Shown here: piece by piece, positions 1-7,579 of the stretch
Position numbering within the stretch: the stretch's first letter is position 1
Layout of the letters: each line of letters begins with the position of its first letter
NCBI GenBank assembly: GCA_900317295.1
Contig: ONGB01000007.1
Span: forward strand, 1-33,157
Source: an uncultured Erysipelotrichaceae bacterium
GTDB lineage: Bacteria > Bacillota_I > Bacilli_A > RFN20 > CAG-826
Direction of reading: 5' to 3'
Length of the DNA: 33,157 nt
Notes under the pieces: model-generated
What the model was told of the DNA's origin: nothing
Seen by the model: only the letters and a program-made list of their open reading frames with translations
Databases searched by the model: none
Translations under genes and position numbers: made by a program

Positions 1-3000
1 ACTTCCTCTTCGCACCATCGACGGCGAAGTGGGTGTCCGCCAAAGGCAGCCCGGTCGCGGTCCGATTCTCACGGCGGTTGATCTCGACGCTGCCTTCATG
101 CCTCTTTTCGAGGTAAGAGGCGCAGAATTCCTTGCCCAGGGCCGATCCTTGCCCTTTGTTCTCGCGGGCGAGGGCCATAGCCTCCTGGAGGCTGAGGCGT
201 TTTTGCTCTTCGGCGGCTTTGCGTTCCTCCTCGGCCTTCCTTGCTTCTTCCGCGGCTTTCTTGGCTTCCGCCTCTTGGCGCGCCTTCTCCTCCGCTGCTT
301 TGCGGGCCTCCTCGGCCTCCGTCTCCTGCCCGGCCTTCTCTACGCAAGCGGGCTTCTCGGCGGACTCGACCGCCTTCCTGCGCTTCCTGATTTTCAGGAA
401 GATGAAGACGTCGGCGGCCACAATAAGCGCCAAGACGACGCCTAAGGCGATCATCGCGGCGATCGCGCCGTTCGAGGCGGCGGACAATACCGCGAGGAAG
501 GGGACGAACAGGGCGGAGCACTTGGCCGCGGCCTGCCCGCGGTTTCCTTTTCCGCCTTCGCGCAGCTTCAGGATCAGATAGACGAGGAATCCAAGGGCCC
601 CGAGGGTCAGCACGGAGAGGATGACGATCCCCGCGACCATGCCGCCGGGGACGCCGCTGATGGCTTCCTGATAGGCGGCTTCGGCGGAGGTGAGTTTATT
701 AAGCATATCCTCGCCGAGGAGGGCCTTTTGTTCCTCGGTGAGAGCATCGTAAGCGGCCCTTGCGGCCTCGATCTTGGTCTTGCTTTGATTGTCTCCTTTG
801 ACTTTGCCGATCGAATCGATCAGGTCTCTCACTTCCGCGGCGGCGAGGTAATTCTCGGCGGCGACGAGCTTTTGATAGGTCTCAGACGAGATGCTCTTTT
901 TTTGCGCTTCGCTTAAAGCGTCATAGGCTTCGCGAGCCGCTTCGATGGCTTGACGGTCGGAGGAAGTGACTTCGTTCCCTTCCGGAAGGGCATTGATGGC
1001 TTCGTTGACTTCGAGGACCGCGATGGCATTGACCGCATCGTCGAGCTTGGTTTTTTGCGAGGCATCGATTTGGCTCTTCTCTTGTTCGCTTAAGGCTTCG
1101 AACGCCTCTTTGGCCGCCAAGACCGCTTCTTTATCCTCTAAGGAGAGATCGTCGAGGGAAGGAAGCGCGTCGATCAAGGCATTGGCCGAAGCGACCGACA
1201 AAGCGGATTCGACGGCTTTGAGTTTGGCGACGAGGTCGGGGTCGACGTTGGCCTTCTCTTCGTTAGAGAGGGCATCATAAGCTTCCCTGGCCGCCTCGAT
1301 GGCTTCGCGGTCGGATGTGGTGATTTCGCCTGAGGAAGGAAGCGCGGCGATGGCTTCGTCGACTTTGAGGACCGCGATGGCGCTGAGCGCTTCGTCGAGC
1401 TTGGCTTTCTGCTCTTGGCTGATTTGGGCCTTTTCTTGCGCGGTCAAAGCCTCATAAGCCGCTTGGGCCGCTTCGACGGCTGCTTTGTCGGCGAGGGTCA
1501 GGGCATCGCCGGCGGGGAGTTTGTCGATCTTATCGGAGCAATCGAGGACGCGGATGACGGATTCGACGGCATTGAGCTTGATGACGAGGTCGGGGTCGAC
1601 GTTGGCCTTCTCGTCGTCGGAGAGGGCGTCGTAGGATGCTCTGGCCGCTTCGACGGCCGCTTTGTCTTCGAGTTTTGCATCCTCGGCGGAAGGAAGGTTG
1701 TTCAATTTCGTGACGGCTTCCCCGACTATGAGGACGGAGAGGGCGTTTTCGGCATCGCGGAGTTTGCCGACGAGGCTGGGGTCGACTTGGGCTTTCTCGT
1801 CGTCGGAGAGGGCGTCGTAGGATGCTCTGGCCGCCTCGATGGCCCCTTTATGCGAAAGGGTGATTTCTTCTGCGTTGGGGAGGCTTTCGATCTTATCGGA
1901 GCAATCGAGGACCCGTATCTTGGATTCGATGGCATTGAGCTTGGAGACGAGGTCGGATTCAACCTTCGCTTTCTCCGCGTCGGTGAGGCCGTCATAGGCG
2001 GTTCTGGCCGCTTCGACGGCGCCTTTATCGCCAAGCGTCAAGGATTCTAGTTCGGGGAGATTGGTGATTTTTTCCACCGCGTCCGCGACCTTAAGCTCGG
2101 AAAGCCTGGCTTCCACCGCTTCGAGCTTGTCGAAGAGCTCGGAGCCTACCTCGCCCTTCTCCTCATCGGAGAGGGCATCGTAGGATGCTCTGGCCGCTTC
2201 GATGGCCCCTTTATTCGAAAGGGCGACGTTTTCCTCGGTGGGAAGCTTGCTGATCCTATCGGTGCAAACCAGGACCCGCATCTTGGATTCGACGGCATTG
2301 AGCTTGGTGACGAGGTCGGGGTCGATCTTGCTCTTTTGGTAATCGGTCAAGGCATCATAGGCCGCCCTGGCCTTCTCGACGGCGCTTTTATTGCTTAATT
2401 TGATCGCCTCCGGCGCAGGGAGCGCCTTCATCATATTGGCGACGGCGGCCGCCTTCTGGAGGTCGTTGATTTCGGCTTCCGCCCGAGTCAGCTTGGAAAG
2501 GACGTCGGCAGTGACTTTGGACTTCTGATAATCGGTCAAGGCGTTATAGGCAGCGCGGGCCGAAGTCACGCTTGCCTTGTCGCTGAGGGTGAGATCGCCG
2601 ACGGCGGGCAGATTATTGATGGCGTCGATGACGGCATTGGCTTTGGCGGTGTCGCCCAATTCCACATAAGTCGCTTCGGCATCGACGAGGATCTGCACGG
2701 TGGCAGCATCGATTTTTTTCTTTTCGCTGGCGCGAAGCTTATCGTAATTCTCGCGTGCGCTTTTGATGGCTTTGTCGCATTCATCGGTATAGGTCACCTC
2801 CCCGATCCCGTTGATGAGGGCGAGGACCTGCTCGGCGGTGACGTCATAGATGTCGTAGCGTTTTGCGGCGATGGGGCCCGTGACTTCGCCGCCGTCGATG
2901 GAAACGGTGCCGCAGCTTGCTCCGTTGCCAGGGCCGATGCAATAGTTCGTTTGTTCCCCCCTGGTCGCGGTAAGCGAACCGACGGTGCTTGCGATGGTGA

Positions 3001-4711
3001 TGTTGCCGCAGTTGCCGCTTTGGCCGCCCCCGATGCCGGCGGCGGCACGGCCGCCGGTGGCGATGATGTTGCCATGGTTGATGACGATGTTTCCGCAAGC
3101 GACGGTCCATCCGCCGCCGATGCCGGCGCCGGTGTTGTGGCCTTGGGCCTCGAGGGAACCATCGCCTTCGATGGTGAGGGTCTTATTCTGGGGAACGAAA
3201 ACGCCGGGGTAATGCGACGAGAATCCCTTGGCGAAGTTCTTGCCTTCGAGCGTGAGGGTGCCATCGCCCTCTAAGGAAATGCCGGCCCAATTGTAGCTCC
3301 CGTCGGCGACGCTTTTGATGGTGACGTCTTTCAGCGTGACGTTGGCGCCGGCGGCAACGGTGATCTTGTAGTTCCCGCTGAGGGTGCCCGTGAGCGTTTG
3401 CCCATCGAGCGCCTTGTAATTGCCTTTAAGGGTGGAGAGGTCGATGATGGGATTGAGTTCCCACTTCGCCCAGAACACCATATCCTCTTTGGCATCGGCG
3501 CCGATCTCCGTTATGGGTTCACCCACGAAGTTTTCGTTATCGTACCAACCCTTAAAAGTATAGAAATCTTTGGTGACGTTCGTGGGAAGGGTCGTGACTT
3601 CGCCCTCTTTATAGCGGGTGATATCGCCTTCTTGGATGGTTCCGCCGTTGGTATTGAGGGTAACCGAATGAAAAGTCGGATAGGCGAACGTGTCGTCCTT
3701 GACGCCGTTAGGATAGACTTCGCCGAGGACGGTAACCGTGCCGAATCTGGCATTAGGGTCGTTGGATTGGCTGGTATAGCCGGCGCCGATGGAGCAAACC
3801 GCTTTGTTCCCCCAGTTATCCTTTCCGCCTTTCTTCGCCACCACCTCTTCGACCGTGTCGGTGATGGTGATGTCTCCGACTTTGGAGGTACCGTCTCCGC
3901 CGGTGCCGATGCCGGCGCCCGTCCTTCCGCCCTGGGCGATTACGGTCCCGCCGGTGATGAGGATGTCTCCGCAGACTTCGTAACGGTCTTTTCCGGCGCC
4001 GATGCCCGCGGCTTTATCCCCGCCGGTTGCCCTTACGGTGCCTTCGGTGATCGTGATGTTTCCGCAAGAATTGAATTCCCCGCAGCCGATGGCCGCGGCG
4101 TAGCTGCCTCCGTACGCGGTGATGTCTCCGCCTTCGATGGTGATGTTGCCCACGGGAGCGTCTTGGTAGCCGGCGCCAATTGCGGCGTGGCTTTGGCCTG
4201 CCCGAGCGACGATCGTGCCTCCTTTGATGGTCACGTTACCGCCGGCCTTCTTGTTGCTGGCGCCAATGGCGCTGCCGTTGCCGGTTACGTTAAGCGAACC
4301 ATCGCCATCGATCGTAACCGTCTTGTTTTCGGGGACGAAAATGCCCGACCGTCGAGAACGATTGCTCGCAATGGTGTTCGCGCCTTTCAAAATGATGTTG
4401 GCATCGCCCTGCAAAGTGATGCCATCCCAGTCATAACTAGAATCATCGACCGTGGTGATCGATGCGTCTTGCAAGGTGACGGTCGCTCCGTCGGCGACGG
4501 AAATCTTATAATGCTTGGTCGAGGGGAGCGTGCCCGTCAAAACGTCGCCATCCTGCGCCACGTAATGGGCGGTGATGGCGGAGAGGTCTACCGTTGCAGG
4601 CCCATCTTCGGCGTAAACGGCCACCGCTTTTGGCGATAGCCCGATCAACGCTGATAGCGATAGCGCGCCGAAGAAAAGCGCCTTCAACATGAATCTTTGT
4701 TTCTTTTTCAT
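1..4711 (-). CDS. Large repeat-containing surface protein, C-terminus off the left edge
   Basis: An open frame of 1,570 codons runs from ATG at 4711 through the window edge without a stop, so the C-terminus is missing. AAGGAGG lies 6 bases before the start. Residues 1-34 are a signal peptide (KKKQR, then a hydrophobic core). Residues ~37-310 and ~424-610 are two Gly/Asn/Ile-rich modules with recurring GNITI/GGxI strands, as in beta-solenoids. Between them (~349-419) is an InlB B-repeat-like unit (TNGG, FKGWYDN, WAKWE). Twelve ~60-residue helical repeats follow. A membrane helix starts at ~1358, another hydrophobic stretch spans ~1398-1440, and a Lys/Glu/Ala-rich tail follows. I see no LPXTG motif, so anchoring appears to be by membrane helices. 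The likely role is adhesin or cell-surface stalk; the ligand is unknown. Long plus-strand open frames across this GC-rich gene are shadows. Confidence 0.88.
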   Translation of the reverse strand, partial: MKKKQRFMLKALFFGALSLSALIGLSPKAVAVYAEDGPATVDLSAITAHYVAQDGDVLTGTLPSTKHYKISVADGATVTLQDASITTVDDSSYDWDGITLQGDANIILKGANTIASNRSRRSGIFVPENKTVTIDGDGSLNVTGNGSAIGASNKKAGGNVTIKGGTIVARAGQSHAAIGAGYQDAPVGNITIEGGDITAYGGSYAAAIGCGEFNSCGNITITEGTVRATGGDKAAGIGAGKDRYEVCGDILITGGTVIAQGGRTGAGIGTGGDGTSKVGDITITDTVEEVVAKKGGKDNWGNKAVCSIGAGYTSQSNDPNARFGTVTVLGEVYPNGVKDDTFAYPTFHSVTLNTNGGTIQEGDITRYKEGEVTTLPTNVTKDFYTFKGWYDNENFVGEPITEIGADAKEDMVFWAKWELNPIIDLSTLKGNYKALDGQTLTGTLSGNYKITVAAGANVTLKDVTIKSVADGSYNWAGISLEGDGTLTLEGKNFAKGFSSHYPGVFVPQNKTLTIEGDGSLEAQGHNTGAGIGGGWTVACGNIVINHGNIIATGGRAAAGIGGGQSGNCGNITIASTVGSLTATRGEQTNYCIGPGNGASCGTVSIDGGEVTGPIAAKRYDIYDVTAEQVLALINGIGEVTYTDECDKAIKSARENYDKLRASEKKKIDAATVQILVDAEATYVELGDTAKANAVIDAINNLPAVGDLTLSDKASVTSARAAYNALTDYQKSKVTADVLSKLTRAEAEINDLQKAAAVANMMKALPAPEAIKLSNKSAVEKARAAYDALTDYQKSKIDPDLVTKLNAVESKMRVLVCTDRISKLPTEENVALSNKGAIEAARASYDALSDEEKGEVGSELFDKLEAVEARLSELKVADAVEKITNLPELESLTLGDKGAVEAARTAYDGLTDAEKAKVESDLVSKLNAIESKIRVLDCSDKIESLPNAEEITLSHKGAIEAARASYDALSDDEKAQVDPSLVGKLRDAENALSVLIVGEAVTKLNNLPSAEDAKLEDKAAVEAARASYDALSDDEKANVDPDLVIKLNAVESVIRVLDCSDKIDKLPAGDALTLADKAAVEAAQAAYEALTAQEKAQISQEQKAKLDEALSAIAVLKVDEAIAALPSSGEITTSDREAIEAAREAYDALSNEEKANVDPDLVAKLKAVESALSVASANALIDALPSLDDLSLEDKEAVLAAKEAFEALSEQEKSQIDASQKTKLDDAVNAIAVLEVNEAINALPEGNEVTSSDRQAIEAAREAYDALSEAQKKSISSETYQKLVAAENYLAAAEVRDLIDSIGKVKGDNQSKTKIEAARAAYDALTEEQKALLGEDMLNKLTSAEAAYQEAISGVPGGMVAGIVILSVLTLGALGFLVYLILKLREGGKGNRGQAAAKCSALFVPFLAVLSAASNGAIAAMIALGVVLALIVAADVFIFLKIRKRRKAVESAEKPACVEKAGQETEAEEARKAAEEKARQEAEAKKAAEEARKAEEERKAAEEQKRLSLQEAMALARENKGQGSALGKEFCASYLEKRHEGSVEINRRENRTATGLPLADTHFAVDGAKRK
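690..2800 (-). repeat. Twelve tandem ~180-bp repeats encoding helical modules
   Basis: Within the surface gene a unit recurs near 748, 923, 1090, 1270, 1450, 1630, 1812, 1993, 2175, 2350, 2540 and 2740, spaced about 170-200 bases. Each encodes about 60 residues with the pattern AA..AYDALSDDEKA.V followed by L..L..AE. Units near 1630, 1812 and 2175 are nearly identical in DNA over about 30 bases, which suggests recent duplication or gene conversion. Outer units are more diverged. Such arrays usually form rigid stalks, and copy number can change by recombination. Confidence 0.85.
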
Positions 4712-4737
4712 AGTATTCCTCCTTATTAGCCTTTAAT

Positions 4738-4765
4738 GAGAAATATTTTCAAAAAAATATTCCTC
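4738..4765. promoter_or_regulatory. Inverted repeat upstream of the surface protein gene
   Basis: A 12-base arm (GAGAAATATTTT) is mirrored by AAAATATTCCTC with one mismatch, around a very short centre. It lies 27 bases upstream of the start codon at 4711, in the leader or promoter. It could be an operator or an RNA hairpin. There is no direct evidence for a regulator. Confidence 0.4.
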
Positions 4766-5017
4766 TATCGATCGGCAACGTTCAAGAAAAAACAGCCCAA
4801 ACTATACTTTTGCGCATTCAAAGTAAAGTTCTTTGGCGGATACGGCGAGATTCCGCGCGCGGATGCGAACTATATGCTTGGGGTTCCAAGGGGGCGAGGC
4901 TCTGCGGCATCGTTGGAATTGGAATGAATGGAGTAGAAACAAATTACTGGATAATGACAACGGTGCCAATGAAAACGCAAGCACCCTCCTCCTTCCTCCC
5001 GCCTCAAAAGAAAAACA

Positions 5018-5026
5018 TGGTATTCT
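5018..5026 (+). promoter_or_regulatory. Extended -10 candidate, possibly giving a leaderless mRNA
   Basis: TGGTATTCT matches an extended -10 element (TG-n-TATTCT). Only 6 bases separate it from the ATG at 5033, so transcription would start at or next to the start codon. No Shine-Dalgarno sequence precedes that ATG, which fits a leaderless transcript. No convincing -35 is visible. Confidence 0.4.
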
Positions 5027-5032
5027 TAATCC

Positions 5033-5674
5033 ATGAAAGCCAAGCAGTTCCGACAAGCCTATCTCTGCCTGGTCCATTTATATGGGGTCGTTTTCGATGA
5101 TGACGCTTATAAGATCCTGAAGGAATACTATCCCGATTTGAAGATCGGGGAATTCCGGAAGGACCTCAAGGAACGCTCCAAAAGATGGACTTTCGAATAC
5201 CTCGTCATCCCCGTGGCCAAGAGCACGCATTTCGTGATCGGCTACGAAGGGATCGGGGAGAAGGAATACAATGACATCTTCGCCTATGGCGCCCAACATG
5301 AATATCATATCCTCCCCTATGAGGAGTTCCTCCTCTACGAGAAGAAGGATTTCATCCCCAATCCTTCCTTATATGAAAAACTCGCCTCCTTCGTCGTGGA
5401 GCATATCCCCGAGGGCAAGCGCGAGCACTTCGGGGAAGATTTCTTCGTGAATTGGTTCTATTGGGCGATCCGCTTCGAGGGATTCGATGCGATCGAGCGC
5501 ATCTTCCTTCAGGAACGCCGCTTCGGCTTCCATGTGGATGGAATTTGGGATGCGGAGCGTTTCCTCAACCTCTTGGTCGAGGCCCATAATTTCACCCGCC
5601 TCCCCCATAATCGGGGATGGAGCCCGAACGAGCTTTGGGAAAAGCATCGGCGCGGGAAGACTTCCCAGGCCTAG
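5033..5674 (+). CDS. Hypothetical protein with C-terminal NRGWSPNEL motif
   Basis: This 213-residue protein is soluble, with no signal peptide or membrane helix. I do not recognise the family as a whole. The N-terminal part is rich in Tyr, Phe, Asp and Glu. The end carries LPHNRGWSPNELWEKHRRG. A similar NRG-(W/H)-(S/T)-PNEL stretch occurs in proteins that carry SEC-C zinc motifs, but the cysteine cluster itself is absent here. It stands alone on the plus strand, divergent from the surface gene and convergent with the ATPase gene. The start is supported by frame length and by the extended -10 just upstream rather than by a ribosome-binding site. Function is unknown. Confidence 0.75.
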   Translation: MKAKQFRQAYLCLVHLYGVVFDDDAYKILKEYYPDLKIGEFRKDLKERSKRWTFEYLVIPVAKSTHFVIGYEGIGEKEYNDIFAYGAQHEYHILPYEEFLLYEKKDFIPNPSLYEKLASFVVEHIPEGKREHFGEDFFVNWFYWAIRFEGFDAIERIFLQERRFGFHVDGIWDAERFLNLLVEAHNFTRLPHNRGWSPNELWEKHRRGKTSQA

Positions 5675-5804
5675 GAAGACATCTTGGAGCGCGATGCGGG
5701 AGGTTCTAATGCGTTAAGTGCCTATTTAACCGATATTACTGGTCATTTTTTGAGTTTTTTAATTTTTCTGACCTGTTATATTGCTTTTGCGAATTCTCCA
5801 AAAA
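5675..5804. other. AT-rich convergent junction, possible terminator
   Basis: Two convergent genes end here. GGTCA (5741-5745) and TGACC (5769-5773) form an inverted repeat around a spacer full of T-runs. A plus-strand transcript would contain several U-tracts after position 5745, but the stem is short and the loop long. This is only a weak terminator candidate. Confidence 0.3.
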
Positions 5805-7109
5805 TCATAACCCCAGAAGGAAATCCGCAATGCCCACCACATAGGTTCCGTCTTGATTCCGGGTTTCGGGAATCGGGTCGCCAATCACAAGGACGTTTTT
5901 CGCTTCTCCGCGCACAAAATCAAATGGCCTGAGTTCTTTCTTCAGCACATTCGGGTCGGTGACGCTTTGACAAATTTGAACGTAAAGAACTTCGTACCCT
6001 TTCCTTGCCACGAAATCGATTTCGTAATCCTTGCGCACACTTTTCCCGTCTTTATCCTTCCCAACCGTTGGAACCATGCCAACATTTACCTGGTACCCAT
6101 TGTATAGAAGCTCGTTATAGACGGCGTTTTCCATCAGCTGTCCAATGTCGGGGAATCCGAAGTTCAGCCTTGCGTTTCTTAGCCCAGTATCGGTGAAATA
6201 GTACTTTCGCCCCGCCCCAATCAAAGATCTGCCTTTCACGTCATAGCGGGAGGCTTCCGAAAGGAGGAAAGCATCGACGAAGGAATCGATGTAACTCTCC
6301 ACCGTCTTCGGATCCAGCGATGTTTTGCCTGCGCTGCGGAGAGTATTTGCGATTTTCTCAGCGGTGATGATTTTCCCGACCAAAGAGGACAAGGCGTCGG
6401 CCAATTCGTCCAGCGCCCAATCCTTTTGGAACCCATGATGCTCCAAGATGTCTTTGAAATAAGTCGTTTGATAGAGCCCTTTTAGATACTCCTCTTTTTC
6501 ACTCCGTTGTTTTAGGACCGCTAAAGGCATCCCTCCGTGGAGGAGATATTCGTAAAGAGCCTCCGACTTGGCCCCACCAACATGGGCGTAGTACTCGGAA
6601 AATGAAAGTGGCGCCACGTGGATCTGGGTTGCCTTGTCGCGAAACTGGGTGACGATGTCGCTGGAGAGCATGCGGGAATTGCTTCCAGTCACGTAAAGAT
6701 CGATGTTTGCGACCGAGGCAAGTCCCATGACCACGTCGACGAAGGAAATCGTCTGGGCGTCCCCCTTCTTGGCTAGGACGATCTGCCCACCGGTCAGTTC
6801 GGGGTTGACGATTTCAAAGACTCGCTGGATCTCATCGAGGACAACATAAAGAGTGTCTTGCGTCCCTTTTGCCTTTTCTCTGACAAAGGCGCTGAGGGTT
6901 AATGGGTTGCGCAGATTCGCGTTGGCGTCGTCGTCTAGTTCGACAAGAAGGAATTGTTCTTCTTTCACGCCCAAAGAGATTAAATGGCTTTTAAAGATCT
7001 CCTTAAGCAAATAGGATTTGCCGCAGCGACGAATGCCAGTAACGATCTTCGGGAATCCATTTCCCATGCCCATTATTAATTGATCTAAATACTTATCGCG
7101 GGGAATCAT
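5805..7109 (-). CDS. AAA-family ATPase with DUF4143 C-terminal domain
   Basis: The 434-residue protein has the two-part structure of the common AAA_14/DUF4143 family. A Walker A motif (GIRRCGKS, residues 25-32) is followed by a Walker B-like VVLDEIQ near residue 90 and a sensor-like TGSNSRML. The C-terminal part contains ENAVYNELL and then DYEIDFVA..YEVLYVQICQS, the pattern of a PD-(D/E)xK-like fold. AAAGGAG precedes the ATG. Members are abundant and mobile in gut bacteria, and their physiological role is unsettled (DNA-associated or toxin-like functions have been suggested). It is a single-gene unit, with a 14-base palindrome just upstream. Length is normal for the family. Confidence 0.9.
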   Translation of the reverse strand: MIPRDKYLDQLIMGMGNGFPKIVTGIRRCGKSYLLKEIFKSHLISLGVKEEQFLLVELDDDANANLRNPLTLSAFVREKAKGTQDTLYVVLDEIQRVFEIVNPELTGGQIVLAKKGDAQTISFVDVVMGLASVANIDLYVTGSNSRMLSSDIVTQFRDKATQIHVAPLSFSEYYAHVGGAKSEALYEYLLHGGMPLAVLKQRSEKEEYLKGLYQTTYFKDILEHHGFQKDWALDELADALSSLVGKIITAEKIANTLRSAGKTSLDPKTVESYIDSFVDAFLLSEASRYDVKGRSLIGAGRKYYFTDTGLRNARLNFGFPDIGQLMENAVYNELLYNGYQVNVGMVPTVGKDKDGKSVRKDYEIDFVARKGYEVLYVQICQSVTDPNVLKKELRPFDFVRGEAKNVLVIGDPIPETRNQDGTYVVGIADFLLGL

Positions 7110-7124
7110 AACTTTCTCCTTTTT

Positions 7125-7138
7125 TGTAGAATTCTACA
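7125..7138. promoter_or_regulatory. Perfect 14-bp palindrome, candidate operator
   Basis: TGTAGAATTCTACA is a perfect palindrome between the ribosome-binding site and the putative promoter of the ATPase gene, 15 bases before its start codon. Size and position suit binding of a dimeric repressor. I see no second copy in the window and no adjacent regulator gene. Confidence 0.4.
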
Positions 7139-7310
7139 TTTTTCAGGAAAATTATAATGTCGTCTCCAGGCTAGCGCAACACAGCGCATCACTTGTTTTA
7201 TAAGCGGTCTTTTTAATTGCTATCATTGCAATTAAATGGCAATTTTTAGATAGTGCTCTACAAGAAAAAGTTCGAAATTCGTGCGGTAATCATGCGGTGA
7301 ATAAACGTAT

Positions 7311-7532
7311 CTATGAAAAAAGTCTCGACGGCGCCGAGACAATTTCGTTTGGTGGAGCACGATGCGGGTACAAGGTCAAACGTTTTTGCTCATTGAACAC
7401 ATATATAAAAGAGCGGTTTTTTGTGTTTTCATCATTTTCCGGGTCGATATCAGGACGGTCTTTCAGGATGCTCTTCACCTCATCCACGCTTTAGGCGTTG
7501 GCGAGCGGCATCCTCATTTCCTCATTGAGCAT
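7311..7532 (-). pseudogene. Possible remnant of a small gene
   Basis: From ATG at 7532, preceded by AGGGGA, the frame reads MLNEEMRMPLANA, meets TAA at codon 14, then stays open for a further 59 codons (SVDEVKSILKDRPDIDPEND..., ending RLFS-stop). The post-stop part looks coding-like, and its last codons coincide with a terminator. This could be a decayed gene, two tiny genes (GTG at 7487 is a possible second start) or chance. I do not recognise the family. Confidence 0.25.
7316..7340 (-). terminator. Intrinsic terminator on the minus strand
   Basis: Read on the minus strand, GTCTCG and CGAGAC form a 6-bp stem with a 7-base loop, followed at once by six Ts. It lies 240 bases beyond the stop of the lipoprotein gene and would end that operon and the remnant. 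Confidence 0.6.
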
Positions 7533-7579
7533 AAAGATCCCCTGTTATTTCATAATGGGTTGTGGCTAGGAACTACTGC

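Larger units (their letters stand above)
4712..5032. other. Divergent intergenic region
   Basis: This 321-base stretch separates the surface gene (minus) from the plus-strand gene at 5033. It holds the surface gene's ribosome-binding site (4718-4724), an inverted repeat at 4738-4765, and a minus-strand TATAGT (4801-4806) that could be a -10 box, although no good -35 lies at the right distance. Short open frames here show no start signals or family resemblance. I see no RNA gene. Confidence 0.5.
7110..7579. other. 470-base gap with a palindrome, a gene remnant and a terminator
   Basis: This gap holds the leader of the ATPase gene with its palindrome, a minus-strand terminator at 7316-7340 and a possible broken reading frame at 7311-7532. 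Between 7139 and 7310 I see only AT-rich sequence with short imperfect repeats (AATTGC/GCAATT near 7220) and no gene. The plus-strand open frames here have no ribosome-binding site and run antisense into the lipoprotein gene. Confidence 0.5.

Noticed and set aside
690-2800. Regular repeats resembling an array
   Set aside because: Units are ~180 bp, coding and diverged, with no short palindromic repeat and no unique spacers; not CRISPR.
3398-4639. Plus-strand open frame of 413 codons, and others at 1415-2050 and 29-581
   Set aside because: They lie antisense to the surface protein gene, whose frame is continuous, has a signal peptide, ribosome-binding site and repeats. Long antisense frames are expected in GC-rich repetitive coding DNA.
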